Below, one piece after another: positions 34,532 to 43,076 of a stretch of 64,000 nucleotides of DNA. The DNA is taken from positions 3,968,001 through 4,032,000 of the forward strand of contig NZ_CP054139.1 of NCBI RefSeq assembly GCF_013283875.1, given 5' to 3'. The notes below the pieces were generated by a model. It worked only from the letters and a program-made list of their open reading frames with translations, was not told the DNA's origin and did no database searches. The DNA is from Mucilaginibacter mali (lineage in GTDB: Bacteria > Bacteroidota > Bacteroidia > Sphingobacteriales > Sphingobacteriaceae). The translations under genes and the position numbers were made by a program. Positions within the stretch are counted from its first letter, which is position 1, and each line of letters starts with the position of its first letter.

Positions 34532-34644
34532 AACCCCTCCCAAACCCTCCTCGAAAGAGAGGGCTTAAAGAAAGAAACAAAGTGAGTTTAGAAAATTTAG
34601 AAACAAAAGCAAAAGTCTCCCCTCTTGGGGGAGATTTAGAGGGG

Positions 34645-35460
34645 GTGAAACCTATTAAGGTAGCTATTATAGATCTGTACGCCGGCATAGCTAACCAGGG
34701 TATGCGCGGTTTCCAGGATATACTGAAGCGGTATAAGGCAAAGCACGATCTGAACCTGCAATACCAGGTTTTTGATACCCGTGGTGCTAACGAACTGCCC
34801 GACACCGACTGGGACATCTACATTTGCAGCGGCGGTCCCGGCGATCCGCTGAGCAGCGAGACCGAGGAGTGGGATATCAACTTTATGAAGCTGATGGATC
34901 AGTTGGAAACCCACAACGCTTCGGATGCGCCGAATAAAAAGCATGTACTTTTTGTTTGCCACTCGTTCCAGATGATGTGCCGCCGGTATAAGCTGGGATT
35001 GATCAATAAACGCCGTTCACCATCATTCGGCATCCTACCGGTACATTTTACGGTGGCCGGCCATAACGAGCCGGTGCTGGATAACCTTGCCGATCCGTTT
35101 TACACGGTCGATTCGCGCAGCTGGCAGGTGATCCATCCCGATGAAGGCCGCTTCACCAAGCTGGGTATGCAACTGCTGTGTATCGAAAAGGAGCGCCCGC
35201 ATGTGGATCTGCCCCGCGCCATGATGGCCATCCGCTTTAACGAGTATTTCATCGGCACACAATTCCATCCCGAAGCCGATGCCGAAGGTATAAAAGCCCA
35301 CCTGAGCACCGACGAGCGCCGCAGCGAGGTAATTAACGAGCACGGCAAAGACAAGTACAACGATATGCTGGAAAGTCTCGACGATCCGGACAAGATCATG
35401 CACACACAAAACACGCTGATCCCTAATTTTTTGGATCAGGCGGTATTGAGTTTTGTTTAA
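34645..35460 (+). CDS. Type 1 glutamine amidotransferase
   Basis: 271 aa from the GTG at 34645 (VKPIKVAIIDLYAG), which has GAGGGG just upstream. A longer frame from a GTG at 34582 would translate a palindromic intergenic repeat, so I reject it. ICSGGPGDPL is the oxyanion region, FVCHSFQMMC carries the nucleophilic Cys, and QFHPEADAEG the His and Glu. It likely frees ammonia from glutamine for a ligase of the cluster. Confidence 0.88.
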   Translation: MKPIKVAIIDLYAGIANQGMRGFQDILKRYKAKHDLNLQYQVFDTRGANELPDTDWDIYICSGGPGDPLSSETEEWDINFMKLMDQLETHNASDAPNKKHVLFVCHSFQMMCRRYKLGLINKRRSPSFGILPVHFTVAGHNEPVLDNLADPFYTVDSRSWQVIHPDEGRFTKLGMQLLCIEKERPHVDLPRAMMAIRFNEYFIGTQFHPEADAEGIKAHLSTDERRSEVINEHGKDKYNDMLESLDDPDKIMHTQNTLIPNFLDQAVLSFV

Positions 35461-35504
35461 ATAACTGTAGAGGCACGATACTTCGTGCCTCAATACATAA
35501 ATAG

Positions 35505-35601
35505 TTTGTCATTGCGAGCGATAGCGTGGCAATCCCATAGGACAATCCAAGCGGACCTGCCTATGGGATTGCCGCGTCGCTACGCTCCTCGCAATGACAA
35601 A
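35505..35601. repeat. Long palindrome of the CATTGCGAGCGATAGC family (copy 1)
   Basis: The outer arms TTTGTCATTGCGAG / CTCGCAATGACAAA and inner arms GGCAATCCCATAGG / CCTATGGGATTGCC form a hairpin of nearly 100 bases. A smaller hairpin GAGGCACGA/TCGTGCCTC is at 35470-35491. A second copy is at 59071-59162 and a partial one at 41239-41300. Confidence 0.8.
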
Positions 35602-35622
35602 TAGGTAATAGCCTTATAAACT

Positions 35623-36816
35623 ATGGACGCAGCAGCACGCAAATCATTCAACGCCAAATTTACCGACGAGAAGTACCGGCAATTTCTCACGGATATCAAT
35701 AAAGGTCTGCGCGAGCCTATCCCATTCCGGCTGGCCGAAACGCCCATTTTTATCTCGGATGATTTTTATGCCAAGCTGCTGCAGGCCGGTAACGATATTA
35801 TCGCCACCATACAACAACCCAACTTTAAGGATATAACCGAACGCGCCATCCCCGATAAATGGTGGGTAGCGAACGAGAACGACCATGCCCATATCATCGC
35901 CCTCGACTTCGGCGTTTGCCGCGATGATAACGGCGAACTGGTGCCTAAGCTGATAGAACTGCAGGGCTTCCCCTCGCTGTTCGGCTTCCAGGCATACGCA
36001 GGCGAGCATTATACCCAAGCCTTTGACATCCCCAAAAAGTGGAGCGGCTACTTAGGCAAGCTCAACAAAAACAGCTACCTGAAACTGCTGCGTAAAACCA
36101 TCCTTGGCCCCTACCAGCCCGAGGAAGTTGTGTTGATGGACGTAAATGCCCCGCAGCAAAAAACCGCCGTCGATTTTTATATCACACAGGATTATTTGGG
36201 CATCCCCGTGGTCTCCCTGTCCGACCTGATCCAAAAAGGCGATGAGCTTTATTACGAAGCTAAAGGTGAACTGAAGCGCATCCGCCGTATTTATAACCGG
36301 TTGATATTTGATGAGATAGAGAGCGATCCCGATATCTTTAACAAAGTGGTGGATATCCGCCAGCCGCTTGATGTGGAGTGGATCCCGCACCCTAACTGGT
36401 TCTACCGCATCAGTAAGTTCACCATGCCTTTTCTCCAGGGCGATTTTGTGCCGAAAACCCAATTCCTGAATAAGGTGGCCATGATACCCGATGGCCTGGA
36501 GAACTACGTACTGAAGCCACTCTTCTCATTCGCCGGCCAGGGTGTTATTATCGATGTAACACCCGAAGATATCGGCCTGATCAAAGACCCCGAGAACTGG
36601 ATCCTGCAGGAAAAGGTAAATTACGAGCCGGCCATCCAATCGCCCGATGGCGGTGTGAAGGCCGAGATCCGCCTGCTATACCTCTGGCCCGATGGCGACG
36701 AGCAGCCAACGCTGGCCATTACGCTGGGGCGGCTAAGCAAGGGGAAGATGATAGGTGTACGGTATAATAAGGATTTTGATTGGGTAGGGGGTACGGTGGC
36801 TTTTGTGAAGAAGTGA
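35623..36816 (+). CDS. Conserved ATP-grasp-like protein of the amidoligase cluster
   Basis: 397 aa. The C-terminal half shows ATP-grasp-like elements: NYVLKPLFSFAGQGVIID (Lys plus Gly loop), ENWILQEKVNYEP, KAEIRLLYLWPDG and RLSKGKMIGVRYN, in an order that could fit the glutathionylspermidine-synthase-like type. The N-terminal half (WWVANENDHAHIIALDFGVC, LIELQGFPSLFGFQAY) is of unknown fold to me. Last gene of the cluster; probably a second ligase. Reaction unknown. Confidence 0.75.
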   Translation: MDAAARKSFNAKFTDEKYRQFLTDINKGLREPIPFRLAETPIFISDDFYAKLLQAGNDIIATIQQPNFKDITERAIPDKWWVANENDHAHIIALDFGVCRDDNGELVPKLIELQGFPSLFGFQAYAGEHYTQAFDIPKKWSGYLGKLNKNSYLKLLRKTILGPYQPEEVVLMDVNAPQQKTAVDFYITQDYLGIPVVSLSDLIQKGDELYYEAKGELKRIRRIYNRLIFDEIESDPDIFNKVVDIRQPLDVEWIPHPNWFYRISKFTMPFLQGDFVPKTQFLNKVAMIPDGLENYVLKPLFSFAGQGVIIDVTPEDIGLIKDPENWILQEKVNYEPAIQSPDGGVKAEIRLLYLWPDGDEQPTLAITLGRLSKGKMIGVRYNKDFDWVGGTVAFVKK

Positions 36817-36889
36817 AGTTTTGTGTCGGTTTGGGGCTTAGTTCTGTGCTTTATTAACGTCGGCCTGCTCATAGCCGCAGGGGCTTAGT

Positions 36890-37425
36890 TACTTTTTCTT
36901 GATAAAAAGTAACCAAAAATCAAGACAGCAAAAATGCTTCCTTTGCCGCACAAGGCCTTTGCCCTGCAAAACAAGCAGAACCACAGGGCTGAACCTTGAT
37001 GCCCCCGCTGTGCACGCTCATTCCCACCGCTTCAGGCACCAAGCTAATGCCCTTTTCCCGCCCACAGTCCAACATGTTCTGCTCGTTTTCGCCCGGAAGC
37101 CGTTTTGCTGTCGGGAAGTAAGAAAGAATGGTGCAAATCCGAGCGAAGCTCTGCTTCGCTCGGATTTGCTTTTTAAGCGGGGGAGGATTTGGAAGGGGTT
37201 TTCCGACAGCGGTTTGCTTCCGGCAAAATCAGGCAAAACGATGCTGGCCATGTGTAGTGGAAAAGGGAAGCGGATTTGCCTGAAGCGGTGGCATAGCGGG
37301 TGCGCGAGCAGCGGCAAATTCTTGCGTACCGTGGTTTTGCCTGGTGCGGGCAAAGGCCCTGTGCGGCAGAGGAAGCATTAGCGCTGTCTTGAATTTTTGC
37401 TACTTTTTTTTCAAGAAAAAAGTAG
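36890..37425. repeat. Family B elements in a head-to-head pair
   Basis: 36890-37110 matches 133-358 in the same orientation (TTCTTGATAAAAAGTAACC and AAAATCAAGACAGCAAAAATG near the start). 37195-37425 is a looser inverted copy, ending CTGTCTTGAATTTTTGC and TTTTTTTCAAGAAAAAAGTA. Together they form a 550-bp imperfect palindrome with a short centre of GAGCGAAGCTCTGCTTCGCTC (37140-37160). The ORFs here are judged spurious. Confidence 0.7.
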
Positions 37426-37585
37426 TAGGCCCCTGCGGCTATGAGCAGACTGACATTCATAAGAGCACTAACCTAAAATAGTAGAAGTTGCTTTCATACT
37501 TCACAATGTCGAAATTACATCCCCCCTCCACATACTTTTGTTACAATCTAACCGTATATATACTAATAATAGTTAAATTTGCATT

Positions 37586-37735
37586 ATGGTACAAAATATC
37601 ATCATCGCGGTAGTGTTTCTGCTGGCGCTTTTTTACATCGGGCGCATGTTCTGCAGGCAGCTTTTTGTAAAAAAGGGTTGCGGCGAAAACTGCAAATGCG
37701 GTGTCGATTTTTCAAACATCGGGCCCGATAAATAG
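37586..37735 (+). CDS. FeoB-associated-type Cys-rich small membrane protein
   Basis: 49 aa, read directly: MVQNIIIAVVFLLALFYIGR is one membrane helix, then a basic stretch and GCGENCKCGVDFSN with three Cys close together, after another Cys near residue 23. This is the build of the short Cys-rich proteins often found next to feoB in Bacteroidota, but feoA and feoB are not here. A TAAATTTG box sits 5 bases before the ATG. Metal binding is inferred. Confidence 0.65.
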   Translation: MVQNIIIAVVFLLALFYIGRMFCRQLFVKKGCGENCKCGVDFSNIGPDK

Positions 37736-37814
37736 GGCCGGAAGTAAACCTATACCCTTTTTTAGTGTTTTACACCTAAAGAGCAAACTATTTTTTTAAC
37801 TATCTCATCCCTTA

Positions 37815-40800
37815 ATGGCTGATAAACAGGTTTTTCAGGCTGATACCCCCGGTAGGTGGAACCGTTTTAAATGGCTTAGCCGCGCACTCATCGCTTTTAT
37901 TATCTGCGGTTTAATTGCTGTGGTCATCACTATCAAATCTACCAGCTACCCTACGCTGCCCAACCTTAACCAGGCACCAAAAAAATTATCAAAAACAGAG
38001 CTCGACCGCATCCGGAAGACCCGCCGCTTTGATGATTTTGTAATGGATACCGAAAAACTGGCACAATTGCGCCATAGCCTGCGCCTGCACCGCATAAAGC
38101 ATCCCAACAATAAAGACCGTATCAACGCCGGTTTTTACCGCGCCTGGGAGCCACAAGCTTATACCTCGCTGCGCGATAATATTAAGCACATGGATATGCT
38201 GGTAAGCGAAGGCTTTACCACCACCCCAAAAAACGATACCATTACCGCGAAGCTGGATACTGGCCTGGTAAACCTTAGCCGCCGCTATAAAAAACCAGTG
38301 TTGATATCCTTAAGCAATTATATCAACGTTGATAATAAATCCGGTTATATGGATGCGAGCAATGTGAACCGCATCATTAAAAGTAAAAAGGCGCGCGCCA
38401 CGCTTATTAATGATATCGCTGCCAAACTGACCAAATACAATTTCAGGGGCATCAACATCGAACTGGAGGATGTTAAAGACCGCCGTGGCCCTGATTTTAC
38501 CGCGTTTGTAAAAGAGTTATACGAAGTGCTGCATCCCCAAAACTTCCTGGTTACACAAAACGTAATGCCCGATGACGACAGCTATGACCTGCCCTTCCTG
38601 GCCAAATACAACGATTATCTTTTTGTTTTCGCGGTCGATCAGCACAACGATGTAAGCAATGCCGGCGATGTATCTCACCAGCATTGGGTGGAGCAGATAT
38701 TGGATAAGGTTTGCAACGAAGTGCCCAGTAATAAGGTGATCCTCACCATTGGCGCCGGCGGTTACGATTGGCCCGAAAACAGCCAGGGTACCGCCGTAGG
38801 TTATCAGCAGGCCATCAGTACCGCGCACGAGAATAAGAAGAAAGTAATTTATGACCCGCAATCGGCCAACCTGCATTACTCGTACACCGCTTTAGACAGT
38901 AGTAAGCACACCGTTTATTTTACCGACGCGGCTGCCAACTTCAACATCATCCGCATGGCCGACGATTGGGCTACAGGCGGTGTAGCCCTTTGGCGTATCG
39001 GTTTCGAGGATCCTCGCCTATGGTCGTTCTTCCAGAAAAACCTTTCTATCGATTCATTACGCAAAACAGGCATCGATCAAACCGGGCTGACCAAAGTAGG
39101 TTTAAATAATCATATCGACTACGCCGGCGATGGCGAAGTACTTGACCTGGTGACCACACCCGATACCGGCCTGATCAAACTAAATATCGACCCCAAAACT
39201 TACACCATCACCAGCCAGGATTATGTAAAGCTGCCAACTAAATATGTGATCAGGAAGTATGGCTATAAAGAGGGTAAAATTGTTTTAACTTTCGATGACG
39301 GCCCCGACCCTGCCTATACTAACCGAATTATCGATATCCTGAAAAAGGAAAAGGTACCGGCTACGTTCTTTATCGTAGGTTCGATGGCAGAAAAGGCCAT
39401 ACCCATTGTTAAGCGCGAATTTGACGAAGGCTACGAGATAGGGAACCATACCTATTTCCACCCGGATATATCTACCATCAGCCTCGACAGGGTAAAGCTG
39501 GAACTAAATGCCACCCGAAAGCTGATAGAATCCATAACAGGGCGCAGCACCATCTTGTTCAGGCCCCCCTTTAATGCCGATGCCGAACCACAAACCCTGG
39601 CCGAGGTGATCCCCGTTGCCGAAAGCCGCAAGCAAAACTACATTAACATTGGCGAAACTATCGACCCATGGGACTGGCAACCCGGCGTAACCGCCGATAG
39701 TATTGTGGCCCGCACCATCCGTTACCGCAATAACGGTTCGGTAATATTACTGCACGATGCCGGCGGCGATACCCGCGAGGAGACCGTAAAGGCCCTGCCC
39801 CGCATTATCCACTACTTTAAGAGCCACGGTTACCAGTTTACCACCATTGCCGATATTTTGGATAAAACCCGCGATGACCTGATGCCATTGCCCAAGGACG
39901 ACCCCGGCAGCGGCATCACCAGCCGATTGTACGATTGGGTGGTGGCAGGTTATTTTTACAGCAACTACGTACTGCAAACCATCTTCTTCACGGCTATTTT
40001 CCTGGCATTGGGCCGTATTATTTTGATTGCCATCCTGTCTATCAGGCAATATATTGACAACAAGAAAGAAGAAAAGAATATGCCAGATCCGGCTACGCTG
40101 CCATCGGTGAGTATTATTGTGCCGGGTTATAACGAAGAGGTTACGGCTGTGCAAACCATCCAAAGCCTGCTGCAAACCGATTACCCGGCGTTCGATATTA
40201 TTTTTATTGATGACGGATCGAAGGATAAAACCTTCCAGGTGGTTTCGGATGCCTTCAACGGGCACCCAAAGGTGCAGATCCTGACCAAGCCCAACGGCGG
40301 CAAGGCATCGGCGCTTAACTTTGGTATCACGCATGCCAAGTCCGACTATGTGATCTGTATCGACGCCGATACCCAGCTAAAAAACGACGCTGTTTATCAC
40401 CTGATGCGCTATTTTACCGACGAGGAGATAGGCGCCTTAGCCGGCACCGTTAAAGTGGGCAACGCGAACAATATCATCACCAACTGGCAGTCGATAGAGT
40501 ACATCACCGCCCAAAATATGGACCGCCGCGCGTTCGACCTGCTCAACAGTATTACCGTTGTGCCGGGCGCTATCGGGGCATTCCGAAAATCGGCCATCTT
40601 TAGGTCGGGAGGTTTTACTACTGATACCCTGGCCGAAGATTGCGATCTGACCATGCGTATCCTGAAACTGGGCTACATTGTGCGCAATTGCGACGATGCC
40701 ATTGCCTATACCGAAGCCCCCGAATCGGTAAACGCGTTGCTGAAACAACGCTTCCGCTGGAGTTTTGGGGTGATACAGAGCTTCTGGAAAAACCGCGACG

Positions 40801-41177
40801 CGCTGTTTAACAAGAAATATAAATTCTTCGGGATGGTGGGGATGCCAAATATCCTGCTATTCCAGATCATATTGCCATTGTTCTCCCCTCTTGCCGACTT
40901 GATGATGATCATCGGCCTGTTTAGCGATAACCCGATGAAGATAGTGGCTTACTACCTGGTATTTATTGTGGTAGATCTGCTGGTATCGGCGCTGGCTTTT
41001 TGGATGGAGGACGAGGATTACAAAAAACTGGTTTACATCATCCCGCAACGTTTTGTGTGGCGGCAACTGATGTATTGGGTACTTTTCAAATCCATCCGCC
41101 GCGCGCTAAAAGGCGAGTTGAGTGGTTGGGGGGTGCTGAAGCGCACGGGTACGGTTACGATAAAGAAGCAGGCGTAA
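37815..41177 (+). CDS. GH18-like / polysaccharide deacetylase / GT2 trifunctional membrane protein
   Basis: 1120 aa. One membrane helix (about 24-44); a GH18-like domain (about 70-410) with RGINIELE at residues 211-218, where chitinases have DGxDxDxE, so only the last Glu is kept; a NodB deacetylase domain (about 485-690) with TFDDGPD (Asp494/495), NHTYFHP (His545, His549), LFRPPF and LLHDAGG; membrane helices near 710-735; a GT2 domain from about 764 with IIVPGYNEE, IDDGS, CIDADT, EDCDLT and QRFRW; and C-terminal helices. It looks like a processive beta-glycan synthase with its own deacetylase and GH18-like part. Product unknown. Confidence 0.93.
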   Translation: MADKQVFQADTPGRWNRFKWLSRALIAFIICGLIAVVITIKSTSYPTLPNLNQAPKKLSKTELDRIRKTRRFDDFVMDTEKLAQLRHSLRLHRIKHPNNKDRINAGFYRAWEPQAYTSLRDNIKHMDMLVSEGFTTTPKNDTITAKLDTGLVNLSRRYKKPVLISLSNYINVDNKSGYMDASNVNRIIKSKKARATLINDIAAKLTKYNFRGINIELEDVKDRRGPDFTAFVKELYEVLHPQNFLVTQNVMPDDDSYDLPFLAKYNDYLFVFAVDQHNDVSNAGDVSHQHWVEQILDKVCNEVPSNKVILTIGAGGYDWPENSQGTAVGYQQAISTAHENKKKVIYDPQSANLHYSYTALDSSKHTVYFTDAAANFNIIRMADDWATGGVALWRIGFEDPRLWSFFQKNLSIDSLRKTGIDQTGLTKVGLNNHIDYAGDGEVLDLVTTPDTGLIKLNIDPKTYTITSQDYVKLPTKYVIRKYGYKEGKIVLTFDDGPDPAYTNRIIDILKKEKVPATFFIVGSMAEKAIPIVKREFDEGYEIGNHTYFHPDISTISLDRVKLELNATRKLIESITGRSTILFRPPFNADAEPQTLAEVIPVAESRKQNYINIGETIDPWDWQPGVTADSIVARTIRYRNNGSVILLHDAGGDTREETVKALPRIIHYFKSHGYQFTTIADILDKTRDDLMPLPKDDPGSGITSRLYDWVVAGYFYSNYVLQTIFFTAIFLALGRIILIAILSIRQYIDNKKEEKNMPDPATLPSVSIIVPGYNEEVTAVQTIQSLLQTDYPAFDIIFIDDGSKDKTFQVVSDAFNGHPKVQILTKPNGGKASALNFGITHAKSDYVICIDADTQLKNDAVYHLMRYFTDEEIGALAGTVKVGNANNIITNWQSIEYITAQNMDRRAFDLLNSITVVPGAIGAFRKSAIFRSGGFTTDTLAEDCDLTMRILKLGYIVRNCDDAIAYTEAPESVNALLKQRFRWSFGVIQSFWKNRDALFNKKYKFFGMVGMPNILLFQIILPLFSPLADLMMIIGLFSDNPMKIVAYYLVFIVVDLLVSALAFWMEDEDYKKLVYIIPQRFVWRQLMYWVLFKSIRRALKGELSGWGVLKRTGTVTIKKQA

Positions 41178-41198
41178 GGCTGAAAATAATTCATACTG

Positions 41199-41233
41199 AT
41201 AGCGATGGTTTGAAACCCATCGCTATTTTTTTG
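41199..41233 (+). terminator. Palindrome acting as terminator after the trifunctional gene
   Basis: GATAGCGATGG / CCCATCGCTATT around TTTGAAA, followed by a run of T. The same palindrome family as 2701-2731, here in terminator position 22 bases after the stop. Confidence 0.65.
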
Positions 41234-41300
41234 CCCGTGCGTCATTGCGAAGAACGAAGCAATCTACACACCCAAAGAGCGGTTTTGCATTGTTCGCGAT

Positions 41301-41427
41301 GACTCACCCGGTCGTGGCTACGCCCGACCACCCTCTCTTCGCTGCGCGAATAGCGGGAATAAGATTATCCGATACCCCCCTGCCCCGCGAAGAGAGGGCC
41401 GGCCAGCGTAGCGTAGTCGGGGTGAAT
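41301..41427. repeat. Large palindrome GACTCACCCGGTCGT family (copy A)
   Basis: Begins GACTCACCCGGTCGTGGC and ends GTAGTCGGGGTGAATC; the inner arms are CCCTCTCTTCGC and GCGAAGAGAGGG. Related copies at 45755-45930 (same orientation) and 58257-58427 (inverted). It comes within 11 bases of the TlpA stop. Confidence 0.75.
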
Positions 41428-41437
41428 CTTCGCCACC

Positions 41438-42010
41438 TTACTTCGCTATCCTGTTCAAATACTCCAAAATCTTCGGGTTACTATAATCGGCGCTGCCGTT
41501 TTGATGGAAAACGATCCTACCGGTTTTATCAAGAATAGTAGTAGCCGGGATGGCATTGCTCACCAGCTCCGGCGGTACATTACTGGCCAGTTGGTAAAGC
41601 GGCATGGTAAACCTGTTCTTCTGCATAAAAGACACCGACTTGCTGAAGTTGCGGTCGGCATCTACAATAATAAAAACGATGTTCTTGTTGTTCTTCAGCT
41701 TCTGGTACAGGCTGTTGATGGATGGCATTTCGGCAATGCAGGGCGGGCACCAGGTAGCCCAAAAGTTAATGAATACTACCTTACCCTTTAAATCGCTTAG
41801 GTGTATCTTGCGGCCATCGGTACTTTGAAAGATCACATCGGGAACGGCCGCCGACTTCTCAACGGACATATCCATATCCGGCTGAAACAAGCCAACCTTC
41901 ATCAATCCCCGTATCATTACCGCCTTGGCCGATGGGTTGAACAACAGCACCAGTACGGCTAGGAAGAACAGTCCGTTAAGCAGATTGGATGTCTTTAAGA
42001 ATTTAGTCAT
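41438..42010 (-). CDS. TlpA-like thiol-disulfide oxidoreductase
   Basis: 190 aa. A membrane anchor or uncleaved signal covers about residues 10-27 (LLNGLFFLAVLVLLFNPSA). The thioredoxin fold carries INFWATWCPPCIAEMPS, a CPPC redox site, and the cis-Pro near VSNAIPATTILDKTGRIVF. Acts outside the inner membrane, probably in cytochrome maturation or disulfide reduction. Stands alone. A short CCAATGACCAATGAC tract lies between it and the next gene. Confidence 0.92.
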   Translation of the reverse strand: MTKFLKTSNLLNGLFFLAVLVLLFNPSAKAVMIRGLMKVGLFQPDMDMSVEKSAAVPDVIFQSTDGRKIHLSDLKGKVVFINFWATWCPPCIAEMPSINSLYQKLKNNKNIVFIIVDADRNFSKSVSFMQKNRFTMPLYQLASNVPPELVSNAIPATTILDKTGRIVFHQNGSADYSNPKILEYLNRIAK

Positions 42011-42080
42011 TAGTGCTAATTTTCGCTAAGATACATTGTTTTATATAATTACATTTCCAATGACCAATGACAGCGAAGCC

Positions 42081-42431
42081 TTAATGACTTTCAAGCAAGG
42101 GCCGTGGATCAAATAATACTTTAAACCAGCTGATCTTGCCATCGTTTACATGATACCAGCCACTGCTGAAAATGGTTTTGCCACCCATATCAATATCGTA
42201 AAACACGGCTACGTCGTCGCCATCGGCAAACAGGCGTTTGATGTGGTATTTCAGTTTCACCTTTTCCATATCGGCAAAGTAAGCGTCCGCGCCATCGCGC
42301 GAGCCCATTACGCCCTCAAACTGAATGTCATCGCTGGCGTATTGACGGGCTTGTTGAAAATCCTCGTTGTTCAGCGCCTTTAAAAAAGCGGTAACTGTTT
42401 CCCCGGCGTTGGTTATTGCTGTATTATCCAT
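42081..42431 (-). CDS. NTF2-like / SnoaL-type protein
   Basis: 116 aa. ITNAGETVTAFLKALNNEDFQQARQYASDDIQFEGVMGSRDGADAYFADM and VAVFYDIDMGGKTIFSSGWYHVNDGKI fit the cone-shaped NTF2 fold. No signal peptide. Members bind or convert small hydrophobic molecules; function unknown here. Confidence 0.8.
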   Translation of the reverse strand: MDNTAITNAGETVTAFLKALNNEDFQQARQYASDDIQFEGVMGSRDGADAYFADMEKVKLKYHIKRLFADGDDVAVFYDIDMGGKTIFSSGWYHVNDGKISWFKVLFDPRPLLESH

Positions 42432-42496
42432 AAATATTGTTTTACAGATAACAGCCGCCGCGCGGAAATTGATTTGACGAAGTAGATTTTCGGGAA

Positions 42497-42817
42497 TTAG
42501 CTGCTGCGCTGCTGGTATTTGTAATGAAGCTTTTTCAGGGTTTCAACAGCGGTCTCATCAATGCTGTAGCCGTAGCCGCTCACCAAAGTACCCTTCACTC
42601 CCGATGGGGAGGCCAGGGCGTAAACCACGGCTTCGTCGGCAGGGTCGGTGGCGCCTTCGTAGCGGTATAAGTCAACTATTTCAAACTCGTCGGCTGTATA
42701 AGTATGCTCGCCTGCCATCAGGCGGTTCTCTTCCAGGTTAAAGTCGAGGGTGTAGCCCTGCTGTTTCAATTGCGCAATGGCATCGGTAACGGTAGCGTAG
42801 TGAAATTTCTGTTTCAT
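42497..42817 (-). CDS. Conserved hypothetical protein (106 aa)
   Basis: Starts MKQKFHYATVTDAIAQLKQQGY, with alternating strands and helices: FNLEENRLMAGEHTYTADEFEIVDLYRYEG, and an end with ETAVETLKKLHYKYQQRSS. I recall Bacteroidota relatives annotated as phosphoribosylpyrophosphate synthetase, but it is far too short and lacks a PRPP loop, so I do not use that name. Confidence 0.7.
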   Translation of the reverse strand: MKQKFHYATVTDAIAQLKQQGYTLDFNLEENRLMAGEHTYTADEFEIVDLYRYEGATDPADEAVVYALASPSGVKGTLVSGYGYSIDETAVETLKKLHYKYQQRSS

Positions 42818-43023
42818 ATATGGTTAGGATGATGATGTAAATATACGTATTTGTAATGCACAGGCGATTTAATCAACAGCAAAATAAGTACCTTGTTTGT
42901 CATCCTAACCGCACAATTTTACCTAAGTTTACTTTGTAGTCATTGGTCATTACACTACGCCGTCATTATGCTTCGCGTCATTTGTCATTGGACTAAGTAT
43001 TAAAAAAAATGCCGCAGGCATTT

Positions 43024-43076
43024 TGACCAATGACCAATGACCAATGACCAATGACCAATGACCAATGACCAATGAC
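43024..43076 (+). repeat. Tandem heptamer TGACCAA, seven copies, overlapping the MFS start
   Basis: Seven perfect TGACCAA units run from 43024 to 43072, then TGAC. The MFS start codon ATG (43072-43074) is formed by the last unit. Every earlier unit also has an ATG, each opening a five-codon frame that ends in TGA. A hairpin AAAATGCC/GGCATTTT (about 43006-43024) lies just before it. Confidence 0.85.

Noticed and set aside
33449..34543. 364-codon minus-strand ORF opposite the GCS2 gene
   Set aside because: A long antisense shadow of a GC-rich gene; the plus-strand frame has all GCS2 signatures.
34582..34644. Longer N-terminus of the glutamine amidotransferase
   Set aside because: The extra 21 codons translate a CCCCTCTTGGGGGAG-type intergenic repeat; the GTG at 34645 has a purine-rich run just before it and fits the fold start.
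36899..37460. ORFs of 95-160 codons in the family B pair
   Set aside because: Frames differ between repeat copies and match no family, so they are by-products of GC-rich repeat DNA.
43024..43076. Possible CRISPR-like array
   Set aside because: Units of 7 bases are directly adjacent without spacers; this is a simple tandem repeat.
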